From: an uncultured Chitinophagaceae bacterium
GTDB lineage: Bacteria; Bacteroidota; Bacteroidia; Chitinophagales; Chitinophagaceae
Direction of reading: 5' to 3'
Assembly (NCBI GenBank): GCA_937873715.1
Contig: CALMYJ010000004.1
Location: 200,722-264,721, forward strand
DNA: 64,000 nt
The position numbers and the translations under genes are program-made. This document shows, one piece after another, positions 18,825 through 27,905 of this stretch (positions are counted from its first letter, which is position 1; each line of letters starts with the position of its first letter). The notes beneath the pieces are model-generated. The model made no database searches. It was not told the DNA's origin and was given only the letters and a program-made list of their open reading frames with translations.

Positions 18825-18852
18825 ATACAGTAGTATTCAAATGGTTTAAAAT

Positions 18853-18880
18853 GATAAAAGCCCTTGAAAGGGCTTTTATC
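18853..18880. terminator. Bidirectional terminator between the NYN gene and atpA
   Basis: GATAAAAGCCC at 18853-18863 and its exact complement GGGCTTTTATC at 18870-18880; A/T-rich outer arms allow termination on both strands. Lies midway between the two convergent stop codons. Confidence 0.85.
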
Positions 18881-18906
18881 GTATTGAAAAGAGATACTTC
18901 TGAAAT

Positions 18907-20484
18907 TTATTTGTACTGTGCCATCAATCCTTTGGCCAGTTCAGTCATTTTTTTCAACCCTTCTTCAGGCAGGTTGCCCTTTTTAAATTCGGACAGTATT
19001 TCGGGGTGCTTATGTTCCATTTCCATCAGGAAGTGTTCTTCAAATGCTTTTACATTTTTTACAGCCACTTCTTTAAGCAGTCCCTGTGTACCGAGGTAAA
19101 TAATGGCCACTTGTTTTTCTACCGAAAAAGGGGCGTATTGTGCCTGTTTCAGTATTTCCACATTCCTGGCACCTTTATCAATTACGTTTTTGGTAGCCGC
19201 ATCCAGGTCACCACCAAATTTAGAGAAGGCTTCCAGCTCACGGTAAAGCGCCTGATCAAGTTTAAGCGTACCGGCCACTTTTTTCATAGACTTAATCTGG
19301 GCATTACCACCCACACGGCTTACACTAATACCCACGTTGATGGCCGGGCGGATACCAGAGTTAAAGAGGTTACCCTCCAGGAATATCTGGCCATCGGTAA
19401 TAGAAATTACGTTTGTAGGGATATAGGCCGATACGTCGCCGGCCTGTGTTTCGATAACGGGCAAAGCAGTAAGTGAACCACCGCCTTTAACCAAATGCTT
19501 AATAGAATCTGGCAGGTCGTTCATTTGACGGGCAATATCATCTTTGGCGATAACTTTTGCGGCCCTTTCCAGCAGGCGGCTATGGAGGTAAAACACATCA
19601 CCGGGATAAGCTTCACGACCGGGTGGACGGCGCAGCAGCAGCGATACCTCACGGTAAGCCACAGCTTGTTTTGAAAGGTCATCATATATGATTAGAGCCG
19701 GGCGGCCTGTATCACGGAAAAATTCGCCAATAGCGGCACCGGCAAATGGGGCGTAAAATTGCAGCGGAGCCGGATCGGAAGCGGAGGCTGCAACGATAGT
19801 GGTATAAGCCATAGCGCCGTTTTCTTCCAGCGTTTTCATAATGCCGGCAATGGTAGAGGCTTTTTGGCCAATGGCTACATAAATGCAATACACCGGTTTG
19901 CCTGCGGCGTAAAATTCTTTTTGGTTAATGATGGTATCAATCGCAATGGCAGTTTTACCAGTCTGGCGGTCGCCGATGATCAACTCACGCTGGCCACGGC
20001 CGATGGGAATCATGGCATCAATAGCTTTGATACCGGTTTGCAGTGGTTCTTTTACCGGCTCACGAAAAATTACACCGGGGGCTTTACGTTCCAGGGGCAT
20101 TTCGTACAGTTCGCCGCTGATGGGGCCTTTACCGTCGATAGGTTCGCCCAGGGTATTGATTACACGGCCGCTCATACCATCGCCTACTTTGATAGAGGCA
20201 ATCTGGTTGGTGCGTTTTACTTTATCGCCTTCTTTAATGTCGCTGCTGTCGCCCATGAGTACCACACCCACATTGTCTTCTTCCAGGTTAAGGGCAATGG
20301 CTTTTACGCCATTTTCAAATTCTACCAGCTCACCGCTGCGTACATTGTTGAGGCCATACACACGGGCAATACCGTCGCCCACCTGCAGTACAGTGCCTAC
20401 TTCTTCCAGGTTGGCACCTGCATTAAAGTTGCTCAACTGCTGGCGCAATATTGCTGATATTTCATCCGGTTTAATCTCTACCAT
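18907..20484 (-). CDS. atpA: ATP synthase F1 subunit alpha
   Basis: 525 residues. Non-catalytic nucleotide-binding subunit of the F1 hexamer. Seen: N-terminal beta barrel, Walker [12 protein letters not shown] near 170, Walker B ALIIYDDL, the family stretch [20 protein letters not shown], and the C-terminal helical bundle ending GLMAQYK. Last gene of the leftward operon atpB-E-F-H-A; atpH lies 24 bases upstream. The terminator follows 26 bases after the stop, so atpG, which usually comes next in Bacteroidota, is absent here, as are atpD and atpC. Confidence 0.98.
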   Translation of the reverse strand: MVEIKPDEISAILRQQLSNFNAGANLEEVGTVLQVGDGIARVYGLNNVRSGELVEFENGVKAIALNLEEDNVGVVLMGDSSDIKEGDKVKRTNQIASIKVGDGMSGRVINTLGEPIDGKGPISGELYEMPLERKAPGVIFREPVKEPLQTGIKAIDAMIPIGRGQRELIIGDRQTGKTAIAIDTIINQKEFYAAGKPVYCIYVAIGQKASTIAGIMKTLEENGAMAYTTIVAASASDPAPLQFYAPFAGAAIGEFFRDTGRPALIIYDDLSKQAVAYREVSLLLRRPPGREAYPGDVFYLHSRLLERAAKVIAKDDIARQMNDLPDSIKHLVKGGGSLTALPVIETQAGDVSAYIPTNVISITDGQIFLEGNLFNSGIRPAINVGISVSRVGGNAQIKSMKKVAGTLKLDQALYRELEAFSKFGGDLDAATKNVIDKGARNVEILKQAQYAPFSVEKQVAIIYLGTQGLLKEVAVKNVKAFEEHFLMEMEHKHPEILSEFKKGNLPEEGLKKMTELAKGLMAQYK

Positions 20485-20508
20485 AACTATGTTTTTTAAA
20501 AAAATGTA

Positions 20509-21072
20509 TTACCTGATTTTATGGATATATGCGTTATCCATGAATTGTTTTTTAATGTCTTTTAGGTCTCTCAGTATGCTGGCATCCACCAGTGTGCCTT
20601 CCAGTTCTAAAGTAAAGCCACCGATGAGTTCTTCTTTTACCGCTGCTTCCACTTCAATGTTTTTAAGGCCGGTAGCTGCTTTTGTTTTATCAACAATAAT
20701 CGTTTGCAGTTCATCACTTACAGGCACCGCTGTAGTTAATTTCAGCTTATGAATATCCCGGAGTTTGTTGAACTGTTCAATAAATGCATCGGCAATTTCG
20801 GGCAGGTTGCCTTCACGGCCTTTGCGAATGAGGAGGTTGATGAAAGCAGCAGTGGTACTGTTAACTTTACCGGTAATAATGCTGCTCACAATTTTTTCTT
20901 TAGTGCCGGGTTTTATAACCGGGCTGCGGAGCAGGGCTTTAAAGTCGGCATTGGATGCACAGATACGTTGCAGCAGTTTCATATCTGCACATATCACATC
21001 TACCTGGTTCATTTCTGAAGCCAGGTCTAATAAACTTTTAGCATACCTGCCTGCTAAACGTGGGTTCTGCAT
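20509..21072 (-). CDS. atpH: ATP synthase F1 subunit delta
   Basis: 187 residues, normal for the OSCP/delta family. Forms the top of the peripheral stalk, linking b subunits to the alpha/beta head. Seen: N-terminal six-helix bundle starting NPRLAGRYAKSLLDLA, and the C-terminal conserved segment LIGGFTLELEGTLVDASI (about 154-171). Lies between atpF (73 bases upstream) and atpA (24 bases downstream) on the same strand. Confidence 0.96.
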   Translation of the reverse strand: MQNPRLAGRYAKSLLDLASEMNQVDVICADMKLLQRICASNADFKALLRSPVIKPGTKEKIVSSIITGKVNSTTAAFINLLIRKGREGNLPEIADAFIEQFNKLRDIHKLKLTTAVPVSDELQTIIVDKTKAATGLKNIEVEAAVKEELIGGFTLELEGTLVDASILRDLKDIKKQFMDNAYIHKIR

Positions 21073-21145
21073 AATTTTTTATAAACCGCTTTTACCAAAA
21101 AGTACACCTGCAAATAGTAAGTGTACTACCTGGCTACAGCTATAA

Positions 21146-21637
21146 TTAGAATTTTATTTCTTCAGACAGTTGTTTGATATAATTTTCCTGTTCGCCTTTA
21201 TTGGCCAGTTCTTTACGCAGCACTTTTTCGCTCACTTCCAGTACAAGGGCACCCACCTGGTTTTTAATTTCGGTAAGGGCCGCCAGCTTTTGATGGTTGA
21301 TAGAAGCCTGGGCATCAGCCATAATTTTAGCAGCCTGTGCACCGGCTTCGGCTTTGGCTTCGTTGATAATTTTATCTTTAGTGTCTTTGGCTTCTTTCAG
21401 CAGGGCTGCTCTTTCTTCACGGGCCTGTGCCAGCAGCGCTTCGTTTTCGTTTTTTAACTGTGCCATTTCAAGCTTTACCTTTTCGGCAGTGGCGATGGAG
21501 TCGGCAATGTTTTTTTCCCTTTCATTAAGGCCTTTGATGATAGCAGGCCATGCAAATTTTTTAAGCAGGAAAAGTACTACCAGGAAGGCCAGTAGTGTCC
21601 AAACGAGTAAACCTAAATCAGGTGTAAGTAACTGCAT
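21146..21637 (-). CDS. atpF: ATP synthase F0 subunit b
   Basis: 163 residues from ATG 21637; the frame is open 24 codons further but MQLLTPDLGLLVWTLLAF is the family start. One N-terminal membrane helix (about 8-28), then a long charged coiled coil rich in Ala, Lys and Glu that forms the peripheral stalk dimer. Position between atpE and atpH fits. The spacer to atpE (about 180 bases) is unusually long for this operon and shows no gene. Confidence 0.96.
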   Translation of the reverse strand: MQLLTPDLGLLVWTLLAFLVVLFLLKKFAWPAIIKGLNEREKNIADSIATAEKVKLEMAQLKNENEALLAQAREERAALLKEAKDTKDKIINEAKAEAGAQAAKIMADAQASINHQKLAALTEIKNQVGALVLEVSEKVLRKELANKGEQENYIKQLSEEIKF

Positions 21638-21817
21638 GTGTAAAAAATTAAATCTGTTCGATATATCGGTAAGCCGTTGTACCGGCTGTACATTTTTAAA
21701 ATACTGCATCCTCCGCCCTGTGCTTTGGATGCAGTAAAAGGTTTAAAAGGTTTAAAGTTTAAAAGGTAAGTGTGAAGGTGGAAAACACCTAAACCTTATC
21801 CCATTTACCCTCAACCC

Positions 21818-22054
21818 TTAGAGTACCATTGCGAGGAAGCCCACGATGATAGCAAACAGCGCAGCACCTTCTACAAAGGCGGCTGTAAGAATCATGTTGC
21901 CACGAATGTCGTTAGCTGCTTCGGGCTGGCGTGAAATGGCTTCAACGGCACCTTTACCAATTTGGCCGATACCGATACCAGCGCCTACTGCAGCCAGGCC
22001 TGCACCCAGTGCACCACCTGCATTCGCTAAAGCATCCAATAAAAAGAAATTCAT
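21818..22054 (-). CDS. atpE: ATP synthase F0 subunit c
   Basis: 78-residue hairpin proteolipid from ATG 22054. Helix 1 is Gly/Ala rich (GAGLAAVGAGIGIGQIG), the polar loop contains SRQPEA, and helix 2 carries the ion-binding carboxylate E62 in AAFVEGAALFA. The residue after the Glu is Gly rather than Ser/Thr, arguing for protons rather than sodium. Longer upstream starts overlap atpB and are rejected. Lies 34 bases after atpB. Confidence 0.97.
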   Translation of the reverse strand: MNFFLLDALANAGGALGAGLAAVGAGIGIGQIGKGAVEAISRQPEAANDIRGNMILTAAFVEGAALFAIIVGFLAMVL

Positions 22055-22088
22055 AATAGTGAATTTATTGTTGGTTAAAAAAAACGGT

Positions 22089-23201
22089 TTAATGATGAGC
22101 TGCATGCTCCCCCTCGTGGTGCTCCCCTTCAAATGCCTGGCCAATAAATACGGCCGAAAGCATGGTAAATATGAATGCCTGTAAAAAGGCCACCAGCAAC
22201 TCAATAAAATAAATGAATATGGTAAATGCCAGCGATACCGGCGACATACCCCAGCCTGCGCCGGTTGCAATTTTTTCGGCAAAAATGAAAATCATTGAAA
22301 TCAGGCAAAGGATAATAATGTGCCCGGCCACCATATTGGCAAACAAACGAATGATTAATGCAAATGGCTTAATGAAGATGCCCAGAAACTCCACCGGCAC
22401 CAGGATGAACTTTACCCCCAGTGGTACCCCGGGCGGATTAAAAATATGCCCCCAGAAATGGCCATTGGTGCTAAACAGTATTACCAGGAAGGTGATAACA
22501 CCAAGTACCGCCGTAAAGGCAATATTGCCGGTAACGTTGGCCGAGCCGGGTATCAGGCCAAAAATATTATTGATAAAAATGAAGAAGAATACGGTAAGCA
22601 GGAAGGGAAGATACTTATTGCTTTTGTGGCCAAGGTTGGGCTTTGCCACCTGGTCCCTGATAAAGGTTACCAGTATTTCAACAACGTTTTGTTTGCCTTT
22701 GGGTGCTGTAGTTACGCCGGCGCCCTTTGCATACATTTTAGCTACGCTTAACAGTATCCACAGTAGCAGGCCAAGGGCCAGCAGCATTTGCACCACATTA
22801 CGGGTAAGCGAAAAATCGTACACTGCCGAACCATCCACGGCTTCAATTTTACCTTCTGCATTGAGTTTGTATCCATCTACTTCGGCATGGCCATGCTCAA
22901 ATTTGGAGGACATGAAAACCGAAAAGCCTTTTTCGGGTGCGTATAATATTACTGGTAATGGAATTGTAATGGGATGCTTGTGGCCATCGCTGCCTTTATA
23001 TTCGGCGAAATGAAATTCGTGGGCATCCATTATATGGCCAAAAATCACTTCTTTAGCATTAAAGCCTTCTTTTTCTGTAGCAGCATGATGCTCCTCACCA
23101 TCGCCTGGCTCTTTAGGGCTTGCCTGGAGTGTGTTAGAAAAAAATAGAATTATTGTGCTGAAAACCGCTGCCAGTAACGTTTTGGTGCCTTTTGCCAACA
23201 T
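22089..23201 (-). CDS. atpB: ATP synthase F0 subunit a
   Basis: 370 residues, long because of an N-terminal extension: a signal-like hydrophobic start (MLAKGTKTLLAAVF) and about 110 His/Glu-rich periplasmic residues before the membrane part, as is common in Bacteroidota. The core holds five to six helices; the essential arginine is in IIRLFANMVAGH and the partner helix carries the ELLVAFLQAFIF segment. The C-terminus is His/Glu rich (GEHHEGEHAAHH). First gene of the operon, with a well-formed promoter 21 bases upstream. No atpI/atpZ gene precedes it. Confidence 0.96.
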   Translation of the reverse strand: MLAKGTKTLLAAVFSTIILFFSNTLQASPKEPGDGEEHHAATEKEGFNAKEVIFGHIMDAHEFHFAEYKGSDGHKHPITIPLPVILYAPEKGFSVFMSSKFEHGHAEVDGYKLNAEGKIEAVDGSAVYDFSLTRNVVQMLLALGLLLWILLSVAKMYAKGAGVTTAPKGKQNVVEILVTFIRDQVAKPNLGHKSNKYLPFLLTVFFFIFINNIFGLIPGSANVTGNIAFTAVLGVITFLVILFSTNGHFWGHIFNPPGVPLGVKFILVPVEFLGIFIKPFALIIRLFANMVAGHIIILCLISMIFIFAEKIATGAGWGMSPVSLAFTIFIYFIELLVAFLQAFIFTMLSAVFIGQAFEGEHHEGEHAAHH

Positions 23202-23221
23202 AGCTGTTTCGAAATTTGGCG

Positions 23222-23250
23222 CAAAGATAGGCGTTTGAGGGTAAAATCAA
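23222..23250 (-). promoter_or_regulatory. Promoter of the atp operon
   Basis: Minus strand TTG (23250-23248), 18-base spacer, TATCTTTG (23229-23222), an exact TAnnTTTG match, 20 bases before the atpB ATG. Confidence 0.72.
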
Positions 23251-23289
23251 TGGCTGATGCTGAAAATTGGCAGGGTAAAATAAGGGGCT

Positions 23290-23418
23290 TTAATCCAGCC
23301 CCATTTCCTTCCGCAGCAGCTTAATTTTTTCCAGTTCTATCACGTCAAGCTGGTCTTTGGGCCGGTTAACGGCTTTTTTGTTGGCGATAAGCCAATTAAT
23401 GTTCAGGAAGAAAATTTT
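23290..23418 (-). pseudogene. C-terminal remnant of a nucleotidyltransferase-like gene
   Basis: An open frame without a start codon encodes FLNINWLIANKKAVNRPKD, then QLDVIELEKIKLLRKEMGLD and a stop at 23290. The pattern LI-NKKA-x-RPKD-x-D-x-x-x-LE is typical of the C-terminus of DUF6036-type nucleotidyltransferase proteins. It is out of frame with, and overlaps by 16 bases, the end of the small gene at 23403-23615. The likely history is deletion of most of the nucleotidyltransferase gene, fusing its tail to the upstream gene. Confidence 0.6.
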
Positions 23419-23615
23419 TTATGAGTAAGTTTTGCCCGCTGCAACATCAGGGTAATCCGCATCAGCCGCATCATGATTTTGAATCTTTCAGTATAACTCA
23501 GCTTTAAAGCGTCACGCAGTTGTTTGTATTCAGCAGCTTTCCAGTAATCAACATTTTCTTCATCCTGAACTGCTGGCTTTAACGGCGTTATATTGTTGCT
23601 ATCCATTTCTTCCAT
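23403..23615 (-). CDS. Small hypothetical protein preceding a nucleotidyltransferase remnant
   Basis: 70 residues from ATG 23615 (ATG 23606 would give 67; a longer start overlaps the ABC exporter gene). Soluble, charged; contains DYWKAAEYKQLRDALKLSY and RLMRITLMLQRAKL. Small proteins of this kind often sit just ahead of a nucleotidyltransferase gene in Bacteroidota, which matches the remnant frame that follows. Its C-terminus (HKKFSS) may already be altered by the deletion. Lies 40 bases after the ABC exporter gene. Function unknown; it may be a decaying leftover. Confidence 0.5.
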   Translation of the reverse strand: MEEMDSNNITPLKPAVQDEENVDYWKAAEYKQLRDALKLSYTERFKIMMRLMRITLMLQRAKLTHKKFSS

Positions 23616-23655
23616 ACTGCAATTTATCAAAATAGCGTGATGTGCCCTAAGCTGT

Positions 23656-25437
23656 TTATTGCGCAACCTGCTGGCTGAACTGCATATTGTGCAACTGGTA
23701 ATATATTCCCTGATGGTCTAACAGTTCATCATGTGTGCCGGCTTCTTTAATTTCCCCTTTATCCAGTACGATTATTTTATCTGCCCTTCGTATGGTAGAT
23801 AGCCGGTGAGCTATTACAATAGAGGTGCGCCCGGCTACTAATTTTTCGATGGCCTGCTGTATTAGTTGTTCGCTTTCGGTATCCACCGATGAGGTGGCTT
23901 CATCCAGAATAAGAATGGCAGGATTGTACAATAAAGCCCGTACAAAGGATAGCAATTGCCGTTGCCCCAGCGAAAGGGTGGCACCCCTTTCCATTACATT
24001 ATAATCGTAGCCGCCGGGTAATTGCATAATAAAATCATGTATGCCTATTAATTTGGCCGCATCAATTACCTGCTCCTTTTTTATGTCTGTATTACGGAGG
24101 GTTACGTTATCGTACACCGAGCCGCTGAATAAAAAAACATCCTGCAATACAACTGCTATCCGGCTGCGGAGGTAAAAAAGTTCGTACTCACGGATATCAA
24201 TACCATCTATTTTAATTGCACCCTTTTGTACGTGGTACAGCCGGTTGAGCAGGCTGATGATGGAGGTTTTGCCGCTACCGGTATTACCTACAATTGCCAG
24301 TGTTTTACCGGCAGGGATATTAAAATTTATATCCTTTAGCACATATTGCGAATCGTTGTAAGCAAACCATACTTTTTCAAAAGCCACATCGCCATTAATT
24401 TGTATGCGTTGCCTGCCTTCATTGGCGGCAGTATCATCATTATCCAGCACTTTAAAAACCCTTTCGCTGGCAATCATGCCCATTTGCAGCACATTGAATT
24501 TATCGGCAATGAGCCGCAGGGGCCTGAAGAGCAGGTTAAGACAAAGGATGAATGCGGTGATGGTGCCTGCTGCATCGGCACTTTTTTGCCCGCCTGCCCA
24601 CCACACCAGCAGCCCCAGGGATATGGCCAGTACCAATTCTACCGCCGGGAAAAAAATGGAATAGGCCATGATGGAACGGATGTTGGCATTCCGATGCTCC
24701 CGGTTAATCAGTTTGAATTTTTTTAGTTCCCGTTCTTCAGCTGCAAAGGCCTGCACCACCGCCATGCCGGTAATATGTTCCTGCACAAAAGCATTTAGCT
24801 GGGCCACAGCATTACGTACACGGGTAAACGATTTGTTTACACTTTCTTTAAAATAGTACGTGCCGATAATTAAAAAAGGAAAAGGTAAAAGGCAAATCAG
24901 CGTCAAGCCCCAATCCACATAAAACATATAAATCAGTACAGCTATGATAGAGAGCAGGTCGGCCAGTATGGGTATCAGGCCGTCGCTGAAAATATCGTTG
25001 ATAGATTCTATATCATTGATGGTACGGGTGGTGAGAGTACCCACCGGTGTTTTATCGTATTGCGACAGGTTGAGATTGATAACTTTTTTATACGTGGCCA
25101 CCCTTATATCTTTTACCACGCTTTGCCCCAGTGATGCGGTGGCAAATGAAAATATAAAACGGCAAACCGACTCCAGCAGCAACAGCAGCACCTGTATAAC
25201 GGTAATGCCTATAATCACCTGTGCCGGGCCTTTCAAAAACCAAGCAGCTGCGCCGGGCTGCAAGCCTTTGTTGATAGTAAGCTGTATCAGCCAGGGGCGT
25301 ATGGGAGATATAACGGCAAGAAAAATGGCCAAAAAAAGTGATAGGTAGAATTTGCTTTTATAGGGTGAAGCAAATTGAAATACCCTGCGCAGGAGAGAGA
25401 AGTCAACAATTTTTTTTGCTTTTACCGGCTCACTCAT
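23656..25437 (-). CDS. ABC exporter, fused permease and ATPase (MsbA-like)
   Basis: 593 residues: cytoplasmic N-terminus, six membrane helices (about 25-320), and an ATPase domain with Walker A VGNTGSGKTS near 385, signature LSLGQRQ (Leu instead of the usual Gly/Val, a variant common in lipid and multidrug half-transporters), Walker B ILILDEAT and the H-loop IVIAHRLST. Works as a homo- or heterodimer in the inner membrane; substrate may be a lipid such as lipid A precursor, or a drug, which the sequence does not settle. Only one copy here, so a heterodimer partner would be elsewhere. A promoter with TACATTTG four bases before the ATG is present. Confidence 0.92.
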   Translation of the reverse strand: MSEPVKAKKIVDFSLLRRVFQFASPYKSKFYLSLFLAIFLAVISPIRPWLIQLTINKGLQPGAAAWFLKGPAQVIIGITVIQVLLLLLESVCRFIFSFATASLGQSVVKDIRVATYKKVINLNLSQYDKTPVGTLTTRTINDIESINDIFSDGLIPILADLLSIIAVLIYMFYVDWGLTLICLLPFPFLIIGTYYFKESVNKSFTRVRNAVAQLNAFVQEHITGMAVVQAFAAEERELKKFKLINREHRNANIRSIMAYSIFFPAVELVLAISLGLLVWWAGGQKSADAAGTITAFILCLNLLFRPLRLIADKFNVLQMGMIASERVFKVLDNDDTAANEGRQRIQINGDVAFEKVWFAYNDSQYVLKDINFNIPAGKTLAIVGNTGSGKTSIISLLNRLYHVQKGAIKIDGIDIREYELFYLRSRIAVVLQDVFLFSGSVYDNVTLRNTDIKKEQVIDAAKLIGIHDFIMQLPGGYDYNVMERGATLSLGQRQLLSFVRALLYNPAILILDEATSSVDTESEQLIQQAIEKLVAGRTSIVIAHRLSTIRRADKIIVLDKGEIKEAGTHDELLDHQGIYYQLHNMQFSQQVAQ

Positions 25438-25441
25438 GCTG

Positions 25442-25475
25442 CAAATGTAGCTGCTTTAAATAGATGCGGTGTAAA
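25442..25475 (-). promoter_or_regulatory. Promoter of the ABC exporter gene
   Basis: Minus strand TTTA (25475-25472), 22-base spacer, TACATTTG (25449-25442), an exact -7 match ending four bases before the ATG at 25437. Confidence 0.5.
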
Positions 25476-25511
25476 TGCCATCAAGGGGAATTACCATTAA
25501 AATAAAAAAAC

Positions 25512-27725
25512 CTATTGCTGGTTTTCCATCATGGTATTGTAAGCTTTGATAAATATGGCGCCAAGATTTTTGTAAGGGGGTACATAATTTTCCCAGCTTT
25601 CTCTTACTTCCCGGTTGGGGTCGGCGCTGAAAGTTTTACTCAGCGATGCCCACATATCCTTCCATGCCAGGGGCTTACCGGTGGCAAACACCTGGTTCAT
25701 GTAATTGAGTATGGGCCGGTTGATATCGCCTTTGCCAATTTCTTTGGTTGATAAAATATGTGCATCGGGGCAAATGTCCAGTATCTCACTCAGGTTTTTG
25801 TAACCACCGCAAGAGCCAATTACTATTATTTTGGCTGTAGTTTCCATCCTCGCAATAGTACGGGGCAGCCAGTAGCTGTGTCCACGGTGTATTACTACTG
25901 ATGGATACAGGTCGTTTTTGCGCAGGTAAGCACCCAGGTGTACCTGGGCGGTATCATCAAGGTTTTGATCGCTGTCTAATGGCTTATTGGCATAAATCCA
26001 TACTTTTTTCCCGGTAATGGATTTTATTTCCACCCATTCTTTTTTGGCGGTTATCTTCCAGTCTTTTGCCGGGAAAGAATTGATGAAGGCCGGGAAAAAA
26101 GCTTTGCCATCATCATCTCCGTAAAAAAACACCTGTTGAATTACACGGCCACTATCATCGGCAATGGCATTAAAATCGAGGCTGTAAATTGAGGGTATCC
26201 CTAACCGTTCGGTTAAGTCAACTGCGGGGTTATCGGCACTTTGAAAAATGTTTTTTAAAAGGCCATATATGGTTTTACCGTGGGTATTATTTTCTTCGGC
26301 ACATTTTTGTTCGTTCAGTTCCACATTTTGAAGCATATTTTGCCGCAGGGTGTTATTATTAATGCTGCTGTAGCTGTCGGCCACATCCACCGCATCCTCC
26401 AGGTTACCGGTTTTATCCAGGTTGGCTACAAATGCTTTCATCAGTGTGGTGGCATTGGCCTGTGGCATTAGCGCCAGTAATGTGTCGAGGCGGTTAAAGT
26501 TGGCCGCCATTTTTATAAATTTTTTGAAAAAATCCATATTTACCGACATCAGCAGTTTATCGGTACGGGGCTGCGGCCCCAGCAATTGCAGCAGCCGGTT
26601 AAAGCTATGCTTGTAGCTGGAGGTGTAAATATCATTTTCGCCCATCACAATTACGTAATACAGTTCCTGTGGGGTTAGCGGCTCTATCGATTTCATACGC
26701 ACAGCCAGGTTAGGCACATCATGCAGGCCATTGATATAATTAATGAAATGAGCCATTGATTTGCGGTACAGCATTTCCCTCAGGCCGTTGGTGCCAAACA
26801 TGGCTACAGGTGTATCTTTATTCACCACCCTTGCATAATACTCTGTTTCTGTTTTTACCAGCAATTTGAAATAGGCTAAAGTATCAAGGCCTTTTTCCCC
26901 ATCGCCAATAATTTTTTTCAGGCTGTCGGCTGTTGTTTTTCCAGACAGGATTTCATCCAGGAAGGGATAATACAATAGTGCAGCTTTGGTTTGGCTAAGT
27001 GCTGCCACAGCTTTTACCATTGGGTTAGTATTGCGGCTAATGAGCTTACCTACCGGTGTGTTTCTGCCGGAGGCATAATCGTATAACTGTTTGGGGTTGT
27101 TTTTGCAGGCAATTACTACAAGGGTATCTGCAAAAGGCTCCTGTACATAGGGTGCCAGGCCGGGCAATATCTTATCGGGGTTAAGCATGCTGTACTTTAA
27201 AAAAAGTATTTTACGGCTTTCATCATAGCCCGGGTTGGTGTTAAATACTTCGGCATTGATTATCCCAACCGCATAGGGGACTTCTTCAATATAAGGTGCC
27301 ATGCTCTGGCTGTCGATATTGGCCTTTAGTATTTTTTCAAAATTATCAATCAATACAGGTGCTAAAGACGGGTTAATTTTTTTAAGCCTCCAGCTTGCCC
27401 GGAAAGAACGCAGCATTTCCACCACATAATTAACCTGGCGGATTTTTTCGTTGTTGCTCACAATGGCATCGTTAGATTCGATGAAACAAAGCAGGTTATT
27501 TACTTTCCTCGTAATGGCATCTGTAATCAGCAGGTTAATTTCTTCGTTGTTGCCAGCGGCAATTATATCATCGGCTTTGCCATCGGCCTTATCGAGTTGT
27601 AGTTGTTCTTCTTTTACCCTGTCGTGGAAGCGTATGCGCTGAAAAGGCACTTTCAGGTGATCGCACTGGGCATACAAACCCAGACTGTACACAAAAGAAA
27701 AGCTGTAAAGCAAAAATTTTATCAT
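25512..27725 (-). CDS. Secreted protein with a possible clan CD-like His/Cys dyad
   Basis: 737 residues. Signal peptide (MIKFLLYSFSFVYS, cleavage near LYA-Q). Residues about 40-560 are mostly helical and not recognised. The C-terminal part has two hydrophobic strands each followed by candidate catalytic residues: SVVIHRGHSYW (H613/H616) and IIVIGSCGGYKN (C639), the order and local pattern of caspase-like (clan CD) cysteine peptidases such as gingipain and clostripain, though the His-Cys gap is shorter than usual. This is inference, not a family match. No T9SS tail is seen, so it probably stays in the periplasm. Possible -7 box TAAATTTG at 27749-27742. Confidence 0.75.
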   Translation of the reverse strand: MIKFLLYSFSFVYSLGLYAQCDHLKVPFQRIRFHDRVKEEQLQLDKADGKADDIIAAGNNEEINLLITDAITRKVNNLLCFIESNDAIVSNNEKIRQVNYVVEMLRSFRASWRLKKINPSLAPVLIDNFEKILKANIDSQSMAPYIEEVPYAVGIINAEVFNTNPGYDESRKILFLKYSMLNPDKILPGLAPYVQEPFADTLVVIACKNNPKQLYDYASGRNTPVGKLISRNTNPMVKAVAALSQTKAALLYYPFLDEILSGKTTADSLKKIIGDGEKGLDTLAYFKLLVKTETEYYARVVNKDTPVAMFGTNGLREMLYRKSMAHFINYINGLHDVPNLAVRMKSIEPLTPQELYYVIVMGENDIYTSSYKHSFNRLLQLLGPQPRTDKLLMSVNMDFFKKFIKMAANFNRLDTLLALMPQANATTLMKAFVANLDKTGNLEDAVDVADSYSSINNNTLRQNMLQNVELNEQKCAEENNTHGKTIYGLLKNIFQSADNPAVDLTERLGIPSIYSLDFNAIADDSGRVIQQVFFYGDDDGKAFFPAFINSFPAKDWKITAKKEWVEIKSITGKKVWIYANKPLDSDQNLDDTAQVHLGAYLRKNDLYPSVVIHRGHSYWLPRTIARMETTAKIIVIGSCGGYKNLSEILDICPDAHILSTKEIGKGDINRPILNYMNQVFATGKPLAWKDMWASLSKTFSADPNREVRESWENYVPPYKNLGAIFIKAYNTMMENQQ

Positions 27726-27905
27726 AAATAAACCAATGCTACAAATTTAGTGGATGCAGTTTAAATGCTGCCACCGATATTGTAGCGGCGCCATTCATAA
27801 ATTAATATAACCTTTAAAGCCCCTTAACAATTTAATAATGCATAAGATTGGCTTAACAGTAGTGCAGATACTGTTGATAGACTATTTTTGCGCAGCATAA
27901 AACGT

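Noticed and set aside
19759..20457. 232-codon plus-strand frame opposite atpA
   Set aside because: Shadow of the conserved atpA gene; no independent support.
23222..23402. An atpI/atpZ gene ahead of atpB
   Set aside because: The spacer holds a promoter and the nucleotidyltransferase remnant only; no membrane-helix frame is present.
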